Shown piece by piece: positions 11,041-22,532 of a stretch of 64,000 nucleotides of DNA (the first letter of the stretch is position 1; every line of letters begins with the position of its first letter). The notes under the pieces are model-generated. The model ran no database searches, was not told where the DNA came from, and saw nothing but the letters and a program-made list of their open reading frames with translations. This stretch comes from Chaetomium olivaceum (Eukaryota; Ascomycota; Sordariomycetes; Sordariales; Chaetomiaceae). The stretch is from the NCBI GenBank assembly GCA_039881045.1, contig JAYWVB010000024.1:124001-188000 (forward strand). The letters run 5' to 3'. The position numbers and the translations under genes are program-made.

Positions 11041-13758
11041 ATGGAAGACACCCAGACCACGAATCACCACTCGCTGCAAAACACATCACTGCAAAACACA
11101 ATGGGGGCCGTCACGGCCCATGGAAACGAAGACGGGAACCTGCAATGCTGCTGCGGGAAAGAGGACTGCGTTTTCTTGGTGCACAACTGCTCCGTCCTGT
11201 CGAGCGTCGAGCGGGATGTCCACACCGCGGCGAGAATGGGGCAGGTCAGTTATCCCGCCACATTCCTTTGATACACCTTCCCTTTGGCCGAGTGCCTTGT
11301 GTACCCTTTGTCCCGCGGTTGCCCGGACCCCCGGGGCCATCCGAGGCAACCCCCGGGGCAAAGCTACCCGCGCTTGACCACATCATGCATGCAAACGCGC
11401 AAAATGGCTGAAATTAGAGCAATATGGCGGTCCCGCCAACCCAAGCCTGACGATGGCCACCCCTCACTGACATTCACGCTGCAGACCCTCCTTGCCCGCC
11501 ATGAAGCCTACATGGCATCTGCCGAACGCGACCGACTCGAGCTCACGGCCCGCATCGAACAGCTAGAACGGGACAATACGGAACTCGAAGCCCAAAACCG
11601 ATCGGTCGCCGACGAGAACCACACGCTACGAGACGAGCTGGAACGGGTTAATGACACGGTCAAGGATGCCGAGACGAACATTGGCCTTCTCGAGGCGTCC
11701 CTCCTCGACTCGCAGCGGGAGGTGCGGCGACTAGAGAACGCAACCGACAGGGCAGCCAATCTTGAGCGCCAAATCGCATTGCTGGAGGAAGAGCAAGTCG
11801 TGCTGCGGACCACCATCGCCCGCACCGAAGAGGAAGCCCGTACGACCATGTACCGCTGGAGGCAGGCCGAGAAAGGTCTGAGTGACCTACAGGAGCAACT
11901 CGAACGCATGGAGAAAGAATCCCGGGAAGAGCGGGAACGCCATGCCGAGGTCATCGGTCGCATGGAACGACAACGTGCCATGGAGAAGGAACTGAACACG
12001 GCAGCAGGGCGGCTTAAGGGCGCCGCCGCGGCCAAGTCAATGACAGACAGCAGAAGTGGCGGCAGTGTTGTGTCGCATTTCGTGCGCGACCTGCTGCAGG
12101 ATAATGCCAACCTGCAGGTCGGCATGGCTGAGCTCCGCGAGATGCTCCTCAACTCCAACGATGAGATTCAGATGTTGCGGGAACAGCTGGCGTATCACCA
12201 ACCGGCAACCAACCAGGAGCTAACCTCGCCCAAGACACTGCAAGCTGAGCTAGCCCAAAAAGAACCGCCAACGCCCCCACAGCCCCCGACGGTGTCGCAA
12301 GAGTTACATATTCACCACCATTACCACGTTACTCACAAGCCAGAGGCACGGAAGGCAAGAAAGAGGAGGCAAGGACTCACACCTGGCGTATACACTCCGC
12401 CTCAGCTTTCAGCGCCGAGCTCACCTATCCTGTCCTCCGCTCGCTTCCAGCGCAGCGCCCTTGCTGGACCTCTGCTGTCGCCGAACGAGGCTTCTCCATC
12501 AACTAATCGTTGGTCTCTCCAGTCCGAGAACCACTCGGAGTTTGCACCGTCGTCAGCGCCCACCTCCCCGCGGTCAAATAACAGAGACTCCCTGTTTGAC
12601 AGGGTCCCCGGTCTGCGGTCACCCGCGTCCCCAACCACGAGCGTAGATCCAACGTCACCGGGCTGGAAGCAGGCTCATAGGAGTAAGGTATCAGAGTACT
12701 CACTGAGGAGCATCTCCGAGATCGCCATGTTTTCAACAGATACGCCGCGGTCAACACATGGATACTCACAGCGGTCACGCCCCATGTCCCGCTCGATAAT
12801 GCACGATCGTCCTCGCACGGGTTATACCTCGCCCTACACCACCGACGATGTGCCGACTATCACTTCCCCGTCTCTTGCTGCCTACATGGACTACGACAGC
12901 AATAATGAAACTGGTCCAGACGACACGTTCTCGCCCATATCATCCCAGTTCGACTCTAGCGTTGAACAGCGGCCTCGTGGCCTCCGCCGAGTCATCTCGC
13001 ACGAATCCATCATATCCCTTTCGAACGGGCTCGATATTCACACTCTTAGTGCACGACCTAGCCAGCTCTCACTTCGGCCACTCGGCCTCACTGCGGCAGG
13101 CACTAATGTCAGCGTTGTCACCGCTCAGCCAACGCTCTTAAGCAGCAGCGCTGAAGGGAAGAGGGGCAGCGTTCTTCTCAGGGACAGCATTGCCCAAAAG
13201 CTCACCAACCCGAAATCACGGCAAGGCGGGGGCAGGGTGTTGTCAAATCCTAATAGGGGAAGGGGAGTGGAACGGGATTCCGGGCGGGCTTCATCTCGGG
13301 CACCCTCGGCGCTCGGAAAGTTGGTCTCGTGGAGGCCATGGGGAGGAAGCAGCAACAGTGTCGATACGATCGACGATGTCGCCGCCGCTGAGACGAGCCC
13401 ATCGTCAACCCCCGTCCTGGGCGCATCTACATCCGTGACCCCAGCGGCGGCCATCCCCACACTTTGTTTCCCCGACGACGCGGCCTCCACCACCACCACG
13501 TCGACTACGAGCAACAACCTGAGCAAGTCTCCCCAGGGTAGCTTCTCGTCAACGGCTACTTCGACTACGCCGGCGACAACCGCGAACGCGGCGCTGGCGG
13601 CTGTGTTTCGTGCACCGGGGATCAACCAGCCGGGTCCGATTCCGGGGTTTCAAGAGTACTGGGCCTCGCAGAAGAGGCGGGGCGCGCCAAGCAAGGTCTT
13701 AGTGGAGGACCACGCCGGCGTGCAGGAGGCGTTGAGGGAGGTGTTGGAGGAAGATTGA
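11041..13758 (+). CDS. SnaD-like spindle-pole-body-associated coiled-coil protein
   Basis: Two exons, 11041-11244 and 11485-13758, give 825 residues. The 240-bp intron (GTCAGT to CTGCAG) keeps phase 0. The N-terminus has a Cys cluster (CCCGKEDCVFLVHNC, residues about 36-50) and a conserved-looking block that runs across the splice junction into LLARHEAYMASAERDR. A long parallel-type coiled coil follows (about 80-310, rich in ERDRLEL-like heptads), then NANLQVGMAELREML and a 500-residue disordered Ser/Pro/Thr-rich tail. This architecture matches the Aspergillus SnaD group (suppressor of nuclear-migration mutants, spindle-pole associated), recalled from family knowledge. A cell-division or nuclear-positioning role follows from that assignment. 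No frame break is seen across 2.5 kb. Confidence 0.65.
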
Positions 13759-14319
13759 TAATAGCATTTAAACTAATACCCTAATAGCTCATGGTGGTTG
13801 CCAGGACACAGGTTGGTTGGCTTCTCATCTCTGGAAAGTTTTGCAGGAGCATCTACGAGTCCTTTGCATTGGACATTTACAGTTAGCCATTTACAGGGGG
13901 ATGGTTTTGCATAGCACTGGGAAGGGGCGAGATAGTGATGGACATAGTTCATTTGGTTTCTAGATACCCGCAATATGGCGCATTGGATTGCATACAAGGA
14001 AGCATTGCCGTCTACTACCACAGCACATAACACCTTTATGCTCATGCTTACTCTTGATTCCGCAACCGGACGCGCGTAGGCATAAAATAAGGAATGTGCG
14101 CGGTTTGACTTGAAGTACGCGGGAAGTGATCAGACTTGCCTTCTGAAAGCCATGAATACCCAGTCTTTCGGCTAGTCTGCTCCTAGCATCCTTCCCTTTG
14201 TGGACTTTGTGGTTTCCCGGCCACTCGCAAACTGCGCCTAGAGAGTTCACAATCCCCCCGACTTGCATCTTGCTACCCAACATCTACCAACATACGATAT
14301 CCGACAGACACTAAATACC
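13759..14319. other. Intergenic, tyrosinase promoter region
   Basis: This holds the 3' region of the coiled-coil gene and the upstream region of the tyrosinase gene. No protein-like frame, RNA motif or repeat was recognised. Confidence 0.4.
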
Positions 14320-15771
14320 ATGAAGTCAATCTTTATTCAGCTTGGGCTCTTGTCCTTGGTTTATTCTACTAGATTCGTACCCCCCGTTATCGATCTCGAG
14401 CACGAAGCCGCGGCATCGCAGCGAATTCTCCAGCTTCAAACGCAATACCAACACAGCATCCACGATGCCATCCGCAACCGCACAACAGGCTGTACCACCA
14501 AGACCCTCCGCGTTCGAAAAGAGTGGTAAGTCCTCACCCTTCCGACCGTTTCCCCCAACACCCTCATACAGGTCGCACAAACACCACCCAACAATTCCCA
14601 TCGCTACCACCACCCAACAATTCCCATCGCTACCACAACACCCACCAACCCCACACCTTCAACTCCTCCCACCCCAACCACGACCCAACAACTCCCCATT
14701 AACCAGCACTCCCCACCTCGTCACAGGTCCGCCCTCCCCCTCCCCGACCGCGCCGCCTTCATCCGCGCCATCCACTGCCTCAACAGCCACCACCTGCCTG
14801 CCCACACCCCCCTGACCAAAGCCCCCGGCGCCCGCACCCGCTACGACGATTTCATCGTCACGCACATCGACCAGACCCCCTTCGCGCACGCCTCCGGCCT
14901 CTTCCTGCCCTTCCACCGCCACCTCATCCACCGCTTTGAAGAAACCCTGAGGGGGCAGTGCGGGTATGCCGGTGCGGTGCCGTACTGGGACTGGACGCGG
15001 ACGTTTGCGGATCCACGGGGCGCGGCGGTCTTTGATGGCGGGGAGGAGACGTCGCTGGGGGGGAATGGAGCGTTTGTGGCGGGGCGGGCGGAGACGTGGA
15101 TTGGGTTGCCCGGCGGGAGGGGCATGGTGATTCCGCCTGCGACGGGGGGCGGGTGCGTGACGGAGGGGCCGTTCCCGTTCCGGGAGGGGGAGGGCAGGTT
15201 TGAGGTCAGGCTGGGACCGGTGGGGTATGAGCCGGCGGGGCCGGACGGCGGGTTGGGGTATAACCCAAGGTGTTTGACAAGGGATTTGAGTCCGGTGTTT
15301 AGTTTGGGGACGAGGCCCAGTGCGGTGGTGGGGTTGGTGGATGGGTGTGGTGGGGATTTGGGCTGCTTTGTGGAGGAGCTGGATGCGCCGGGGGGTGGTG
15401 AACCGGGTGGTGTGCATGCGGCGGGCCATTGGCAGGTTGGGTTGAATGCGCTGGATGTGTATGCCAGTCCGAGTGACCCGGTGTTTTGGCTGCATCATGC
15501 GCAGGTGGATCGGCTGTGGGCGATTTGGCAGGGGCAGGATCTGGCGGCGCGGACGTATATGGTTTGGGGGACGGGGACCGCAGCGAATGGTGAGTAATCT
15601 ATCTGAGTGGGCTATTTGTGATATGGCATGTCGATGCTGATATTTGCAGACCCGCCGAGTGACAACGTCACGCTGGACACCTCGATGGATTTTGGTATTA
15701 TCGGGGACCCGAGGACCATACGGGAGGTTTCTTCGACGGTGGATGGGGACTATTGCTATGTGTATGAGTGA
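14320..15771 (+). CDS. Tyrosinase-type copper oxidase
   Basis: Three exons, 14320-14525, 14727-15589 and 15650-15771, give 396 residues with consistent phases. A signal peptide opens the protein (MKSIFIQLGLLSLVYSTRF), so it should be secreted. The tyrosinase common central domain is clear: CuA-side His residues in AIHCLNSHHLP and ASGLFLPFHRHLIHRFE, then YWDWTRTFADP, and CuB-side His residues in HAAGHWQVG and FWLHHAQVDRLWAIWQ. Such enzymes oxidise mono- and diphenols to quinones, often for pigment or phenolic metabolism. The chain is shorter than classical fungal tyrosinases and lacks their long C-terminal shielding domain, as in the short secreted group. It ends in an acidic stretch with an N-glycosylation site (NVTL). 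The physiological substrate cannot be read from sequence. Confidence 0.88.
14585..14636. repeat. 26-bp direct repeat inside the first tyrosinase intron
   Basis: Two adjacent copies of a 26-bp unit containing ACCCAACAATTCCCATCGCT lie in the 201-bp intron. They add two alternative-looking frames but no in-frame coding, so the duplication probably only lengthened the intron. Confidence 0.7.
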
Positions 15772-16141
15772 GAGGTGTCTGCGTCGCACTCTTGGAGTAG
15801 AGATGGCCAGTCAGGGTCGGGGACGGACTTGAGTTGAGTTCGTAAAGCTTACCCAAGATATAAATAGGGGGTTCATGCGCCGCGGGGTTTGAAGTAGCTG
15901 CAGATGAAGTAATAGATCCTTGTTCACACCCTAGTTACGGTCTGATTTCCCTGCAAATACGCGTATAGACTACAGGCTAGGAATGGCTGTGTTCATATTT
16001 TGGAGAAGAACTGAAAGCTGACATCTACGGAACTCATATGGGGCGAGCACATCCCATGCTAACAACTTCCTACTTGCGGGACCGATGATTTAACAACGTA
16101 TAGCTGGGTATCAAGGCCACTTTACCTTCCAACAATCCCCA
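15772..16141. other. Spacer between convergent 3' ends
   Basis: The ends of the tyrosinase gene and of the minus-strand HET gene face each other here. The sequence is moderately AT-rich and shows no gene or RNA signal. Confidence 0.4.
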
Positions 16142-18209
16142 TCAAATAATGTAAAACTCGCCCAACTCCCGCTTATCCACAATCTCCCCGTCCATCACCC
16201 CATCACAATATGCTTCCCCCACAAACTCAAACAACTGCTTCTTCTCCTCACCCACCATCAAGTCCGACTTGGTCGGCCTCAGTACGAATGGGATCCTGCC
16301 CCCACAAAACACAACCACAACATCCCCGGCCTCCACTGCCGCCAGCCCCATCCCGAGATACCCTTCCGAGGTCAAAAACGGCCGTTTCCTAATCATATAC
16401 CTCATACTCTCCTGATAAAACGTCCCCAGCTCCCCTCTCTCTCTTTTTCCCCTCCCAATCCCACTCCTTGAACATCCTTTCCTGCTCCTCAGCCGTCGCC
16501 CTCTCACACTCCCCAAAGAACTGCACCGCCTCCCGGCACTGCTGATGCGCCACCACCACCTCAGATGCCTCCGCCCGATGCATATCCGAGATGCGCGTCC
16601 AAAACAGATCCCCGGTCGGCACACGCCACCGCGCCTCCGCCCGGCGTTCCGCATTCCCACCATACAGCTCCGGCACCTCGGCATGCTCCGCCATCCCCCG
16701 CTCAAACAAGCTATCAATCTGACTGAAAAACAGCGAAAACCGATCCGCACCAAACGACATATCCGTCCACGCCGCCCCCTCCGCCACCGCCACAACGCTA
16801 TCCACACAAAACCCAGCCAGCCCAAGCATGGAGCCATTCTCCTCTCCATCCGGCACAGGAAGCGGCTGCACAGCCAGATACCCCTCCCCGCACGCAGCAA
16901 ACAAATGCTCCGACACGCTCTCATGGATGTAATAAAACGAGCGGTGCAGACTCCCCCGCCAGTCGGGCGCCCACGTCGGCAAGTGCGCCGCCAGCGCCGG
17001 ATGTTTCGGCTGCTGCGAATAGCTGAGGATATCCAGGCGGCCCGTGACGGGGTTTGTCATCATGGCGCGCGCCGCCTGCGCAAGGATGCGGGCATCGGCG
17101 GCCGGGGAGTCCTGCTCGGCGTAGTCCGGCGTGAGGCCGAGGTGGGCGGCGTCGACGGCGAGGCCGAGCAGCGAGAAGATGCGGTCGCGGTGCAGCCAGG
17201 CCTGGGTGTTGTGCTCGACGTAGAGCTTGCGCAGGAGGGAGTGGAGCTCGTCGCCGGGGGCGTTGGGCTCGCGCCGGTCGAACTTGCGGCGCCGCTGCCG
17301 GCAGCTGAAGAGCCGCGCCGTGGGCTCCTCGGTGAGCTCGTCGATGAGCGGCAGGGAGGCGCCGGCGGGCGCGTAGATGCTTTCGTACAGGCGCGAGATG
17401 GAGTATTGCAGGATTTGGATGCCGATCATCACGAGCTCGGCTTGCACGGTTTTGGTGCCGCACACGAAGAGGGTGTTGTCGCAGAGGCAGAATTCCTGGA
17501 CTGTCCAGGCGCGTGTGAACCAGGGTCGCGCAAACCAGTGCCGGAAGATTTGTGGCTGGACGAGAGGTGCGAAGGTTTCGGCCCCTGCTTTTAGGAGTGT
17601 TCCGTACTCGATTGTCTTCGGGTCCGTGGGGTCCTCATTGTTCAGGATGCGGGCCAGAAGAGGCCATCGCTCCTTGGTGAAGTAGCTCTCCAAGCCGAAC
17701 TCTCGCGCCGCTTGGCCAACGCTCTGCCAGGCTTCCATCAGGGTATCCGAGTTGTCGGCTGCTGGGCCCAGCCATACCAAGACCTGTCCGGCCCCGGCGT
17801 AGATAGGGCCCATGATCCCGACCTGTTTACCCTTCTCGGCGTGGTCATCTTGGTTGATGCAGATCTGGTCAATCCACAACCAAACCGACTCGTTGCTATT
17901 GCGGAGATGGACTAGAGCAGTGTGCAAAGATTCCGTGATGGCTAAGGCTCTCCGTTCACCTTCCTTGCCATTGTCAGGAATCACGGCGACAAAGTGTGAC
18001 GTGGCGCCATTTCCCCATGTGTATGAGAGCGCCTTGTATTGACCTGATGGCTCCTCGAGTTCGCTCACGAGAATGCGGCAGGAGAGCTCGCGCTGCCTGT
18101 CTGCGGACGGCAAAAGCTCCAGCAGACGGAACTGATTTTCCGGCTCGCTCAGCTGTGACGAGCTGTAAGAAAAGGGGGCATAGTTTTCGGTGTTCTGTGG
18201 CTCCCCCAT
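16142..18209 (-). CDS. HET-domain protein (heterokaryon-incompatibility type), frame break near the 3' end
   Basis: The frame opens at 18275, but the ATG at 18209 (MGEPQNTENYAPF) gives the better start. HET-domain blocks are in order: KALSYTWG at about residues 59-66, then SLHTALVHLRN, LWIDQICINQDD and GIMGPIYAGAGQVLVWLGP. HET proteins trigger cell death on non-self fusion or work in related recognition. The frame ends at 16389, but the usual HET C-terminal block (RPFLTSEGYLGMG, GDVVVVFCGG, PFVLRPT) continues in another frame to the stop at 16142. The switch lies within 16432-16448, where a CT dinucleotide run meets T5 and C4 runs, so slippage or miscalling of one or two bases explains it. 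Length 2068 = 3n+1 agrees with one extra base. The partner locus is unknown. Confidence 0.85.
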
Positions 18210-19515
18210 GATTGCTATAACTGCTGGTATGCCGGTTGCTGTTTGTGTCAACACGAGAAGAGACAGAGCAGACACTTGCGGGGCGTCCGGAAAAGAGGGT
18301 AGACGGGTACAGCCTCACCGCCAAGACGACTCCGCACGCTTCGTGTTCAGCTGAACATTAAGCGATTGCTACGCACGGCTAGCCGTGTTTGGCATCGTGA
18401 GATGGATTTTGGAGTTGTAAAGACAGCCTATTCAACCCTGTTGGGCTTTACGTTATTATGTAATTAGAAACGTCAACAAAACAAGAGACGCTTGAAATGG
18501 ATGGCCGATATAACTAACCTCCCAAATAAACAAATCAAGACAGGTTTCAATGGGTATACTGTTACGAACTAATTGCTAGTTGTATAAGCTACCTCGCTTC
18601 AACTTGAAGCAAATTAAAGCATAAAAGTACAAAAGAAAAGAGAAAGAAAGGTAGCATGGTGTTTTAAAGAGCAAAGTTCACCGGCCAAACCCCTTCCCCA
18701 ATCAGTCATTACCGGAGGAAGAAGTTAAACAGCTGACCCGAGGTTTAGAGGGCCGCCGCTAGTTACAATTTCGCCGACCGTCGAGTGGGCGGCGGTCCTC
18801 GTTGGAAATCAGTGATCCTACCTGATACATATATTGTGTAGCGCGGCAGCTAAATGAGGTTACCTTATCGTTGCGCTACGACGGGCAGTCATGGTTGCAA
18901 AGTACTATAGAATCAGGACCCAAAATCACACCCAAACCCGCCCGTGATAGCTCCACCAGCTGAATTTTATAAAACTAAGGGAAAGTTATCGGACGACAGG
19001 AGTGTATGTTGAAGTCCCACGAAACAGCGTTATCTTTATCTTGTCGTTTGTGGTGGGTGGGTGCTTTGGCTTCAAGTTTACGCGAGGGCGTTGAGGCACT
19101 CTGATACAATTTTGCCGCGCAAAGTCTGAAAAGCAGGGCGACTCTACTTTTCGGTCATGACTATATGAATCAAAGCTTGGTATTGTGCTGAATGACTTAC
19201 TACCTCGATGTTTTAGAAATGCATATATGCTCCGGTGATCGTTATGATTACGACTAACGAGTATCTAATTAGAAGAGAGCGTTTGGGGCTATACAAGTTC
19301 ATTGAAGCGACAACTAACTTATACTCGATTGGATCAAAATTAGCGATTACATACTAGCTCTTGTAACCCTTGTGCATCTCAACCTCTACACCACCAAAGG
19401 TTTTATTTATCCCCTGAGGTCTTCCCTTCCTGCTTTACGCTCCACCACCTCTCTATCCAACCCGGCCACGGCACATCTCAAAACGGAGCCCTCGACCCAG
19501 ACCCACACGCCCCAC
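18210..19515. other. AT-rich 1.3-kb spacer, possible RIP relic
   Basis: From about 18360 the DNA turns AT-rich with many TA steps and no open frame of note. This differs sharply from the genes around it and is typical of degraded repeats, but no transposon feature is left to identify. Confidence 0.4.
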
Positions 19516-20756
19516 TTAAGAAGAAGAAGCCGGCGGCGGCGGAGGCAGGGTGTAGTTCCCACCGATATCCAACAGGTAGGCGATGCTGTTGAACTCGACA
19601 TCAATGGTCTTGAGCTGCCAGAAGCCCGCGTCCTTGGGTCGCGCCGAGGATGGTCACACCGCGCACTGGCTTCTGCGCTTTGCCAAAGGTGGCCTTCCAG
19701 ATCAGGGCGATCTCGTCGCATGAGTAGGGGGACTTGTGCGTAATCTTCAGAGGGAGGTTGTCCGGCTGAGATGGGGGTTTTAGTTTGGTGGTTTAGGGGG
19801 GGAAGAAGGAGAGTGAGGAGGAGGAGGTTGGGTGGAAATACCTGGGTGTGTTGGTGGTCAATAAAAGCCTGCTTTGTGGGGAAAGTTGGGCTGCCGAGGT
19901 CGATTCCAGCTAGAATGTTGATGCTGTCAGAGGTGTCGCGGAAGTTCTCGGCTAGGTACTTGGCGTCGGTGTCGTTCCAGTGCGAGAGCATACGGACATA
20001 GGCATCTACCAGGACGTCGACGTCGTCAGGATGGAGGCATGGCGTGTGACGGGCCTCGTTGCACTTGCCGTTGCCCTTTCCCTTGCTTTCGCCGGAGCCC
20101 TGGCCCTTGTGGTCGCCCTTGGGTTGACCCTTGGACTTGGACTGATTGCTACCTTGGCCGTGCTCCTTGCCCTTGGGCTGGGGGTTGGACTTGCTTTCAC
20201 CGGCACTACCCTTACCCTCACCTTTCTTCCCCTCGCCCTTACCATGACCTTGGCCTTTCGGCTTGGACTTGTCCTCGCCATGCTCCTTCCCATGGCCCTT
20301 GCCCTTTCCCTTTCCCTCACCCTTTTCTTCACCCTTTCCGTGACCCTCACCGCTACCATGACCCTGACCTTTACCACCGTGCTCCCCGCTGCCATGGTCG
20401 GCCTCTCCACGAGCACGGAGGAGCACGCCGTCCCCACTGTCCTCCTCGTCATCGTCCTGGCGGCGGCGGGAACCCTTGCCCGGGTGGCGCTTGGGCTCAT
20501 CCTCACGGCCCAAGAGGCCCCCGGGAATGAGCCCGCCCAGGGCGGCGGTGGGGTCGGAGCCGCCGGTGGCGCCGCCCGCTCCGCCAGTGAGGCTGTCCGT
20601 CCCGCTGGTGGGGTTGTTCGTCCCGCCAGTGAGGCTGTCCGTTCCGCTGGTGGGGTCGTTCGTCCCGCCGGTCACGCCGTCTGTTGCGCCGGCGATGGGG
20701 GAGGCGAGGCCGAGTCCTGCCAGGGAGAGGATAGTGATGGAGTTGATGAAACGCAT
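19516..20756 (-). CDS. Secreted Lys/Gly-rich protein with NTF2-like C-terminal domain
   Basis: Two exons on the minus strand, 20756-19842 and 19765-19516, with a 76-bp intron (GTATTT to CAG). The start at 20756 opens a signal peptide (MRFINSITILSLAGLGLAS). Next come tandem Thr/Gly units (TGGTNDPTSGTDSL and variants), a basic-acidic stretch, then about 110 residues built almost only of Lys, Gly, Glu, His and Ser. The last 130 residues look like the NTF2-like fold of fungal secreted proteins (DVLVDAYVRMLSHWNDTD, LAENFRDTSDSINILAG, IDVEFNSIAYLLDIGG). In exon 2 the expected end lies in another frame after the CCC at 19625-19627; total length 3n+1 fits one extra base. Ligand and role are unknown; the Lys/Gly tract may bind wall polymers (inference). 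Confidence 0.72.
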
Positions 20757-22532
20757 GTTGGCTAGCGAGTGTGGTGCGAGCGGAAGAGAACTGGGATGCT
20801 CTGGTGGACCGTGATTATGCGTATGCGGGGATGTGGGATGGGGAATCGAGGAGGGCCATTGTCGACGTTGGGTAGGTCGTCCTTTTATGCTAGCTTTGAG
20901 TTCAGATTTGCTCCCGCGGCGGTCGGGTACCAAGTTGGCCGACGCCGGGACTTCCCCAAGCGTGGTTTCCGAATGGCCGTGGATTGGCGTCCGTGTGGCT
21001 GCAGTTATGTATCATCCCATGTGAGATCTCAATATGTCGGTGGTGCACGAATGACGACAGGCATCAAGTTAGCAGCCGCGGTGTCAAAGCGGGCAGCCGA
21101 GAGCGCTAAAGGCAAGTTCCGTTCTGTCATGTGCATGCCCATAAGCTGTATGGGATTTTGGTGTCTGCCTGTACAGTTTCTCAGGTCATTGATGCCACAT
21201 TCGGGTCTCGGAAGCAACATGTCTCGGACCCCCTCTGCTGATGTTGCGTCTTTGGCAAAGGGCCGGACCGGATTACCAATCGGTTGGGAATTGGCACCTT
21301 GGGTCTTTTCAAATTTGCAGAACCTCCGCAGCGGAATGGCAATGCTAAAATATCAATGTGGGCTCCGGTTCCCGGTCAAGTAGATGCTCTGTTGTGATTT
21401 GGTTGAGCGGTGAGCAACTCACCACGGTCCCGAGCTAGACATCAACACCCGAAGCCCCCATTTCTTTCCCCGGGCCATGCTGGCCAACAGCAGCCGCCCT
21501 AGCCAATCGCCAAGGATTTGCCTTTTCATCGTTGATGCTTCTGCAGATTGATGCAGCGGCTGCATGGGAATCGCCGAGCGTGTGTGTATCCTCGTCGGTA
21601 AGAAGATCCGCTGCATTGGCTCATGCTGTGCAACTACTCGTGTCGGTCACAATCCGCTGTTCCTAACCCAGTCCAGGCAATCCCTGTCTGGTTTATTGGC
21701 ACGGAGAGGATGTTTGATTCTTTTTGTGCCAATAATTCCTTAACGAGACATTCGAGTAGCTCAAGGATGAAATGATTGGGAATATGGTGGGTTCCGCAAA
21801 GTCATTTGCCATGAACGTGAAACGACCACTTGCATTGGGCATCTACCAATATGTTCATCCTAGTTAGTACCCGACCTTGTAGTCAGTCGACGCGGTTAAA
21901 ATAGAGTTATCCACTTGTGCGGTAAAAACAAGCTTAAGCTGGGCGCGCATGGATGTCAATGGAAAATTACGACGGTGGGTCTGGGGAAAACACAGGGGCA
22001 AGTGTTGCCGGAGTGCAGCCTTGCAGTTTCGGTGACATGCAACCTGGAAATCTGCGTTTCATTTAGCCAGATTGTCAGGCCCTGCAGATGACATTGCGGG
22101 AAGGAGCCGCAGACTTGGTCCGTCTCGGACAGATTGTCCCAAATCGAACCAAGCCATTTTTTGGTTCCATGTTACCCTACTCCACTTCCATTTTCAAATT
22201 TCAATGAAACCCTCCATGTTTGTCAACCAAAACTTTTCGCAGTCGAATACGAGAAATGCGTAAGACGGCTCGATTGTAAACGCCGCGCCACAATGCTCGC
22301 CACAGTGGCACATTCAATCCGCGACAACCATGCCAAAACCGCTCGAAAAGTTGAACCACAGAAACGCCGACCGTATCTCTACAACGCCGTCTTCAACCTC
22401 GGATCTGCCCAGTACGTAAAGATCACCACCAGGCTTTATTTATGTCCATGCAACCATCCACACCATCCCAGCCGTGTTGATCAGGCCGATCATGAACCAC
22501 ACCATCAACCCCATCATTCAACCCCATCCCCA
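20757..22532. other. 1.8-kb intergenic region, nothing recognised
   Basis: It holds the promoter of the minus-strand NTF2-like gene and the 3' region of the minus-strand glycosyltransferase gene. Open frames are short and overlap on both strands. No tRNA, repeat or known RNA motif was found. Confidence 0.4.

Noticed and set aside
14526..14726. Alternative acceptor at 14571 giving a longer Pro/Thr-rich exon in tyrosinase
   Set aside because: It would end in a frame that does not join the tyrosinase domain; the acceptor at 14726 gives an exact phase and a normal sequence.
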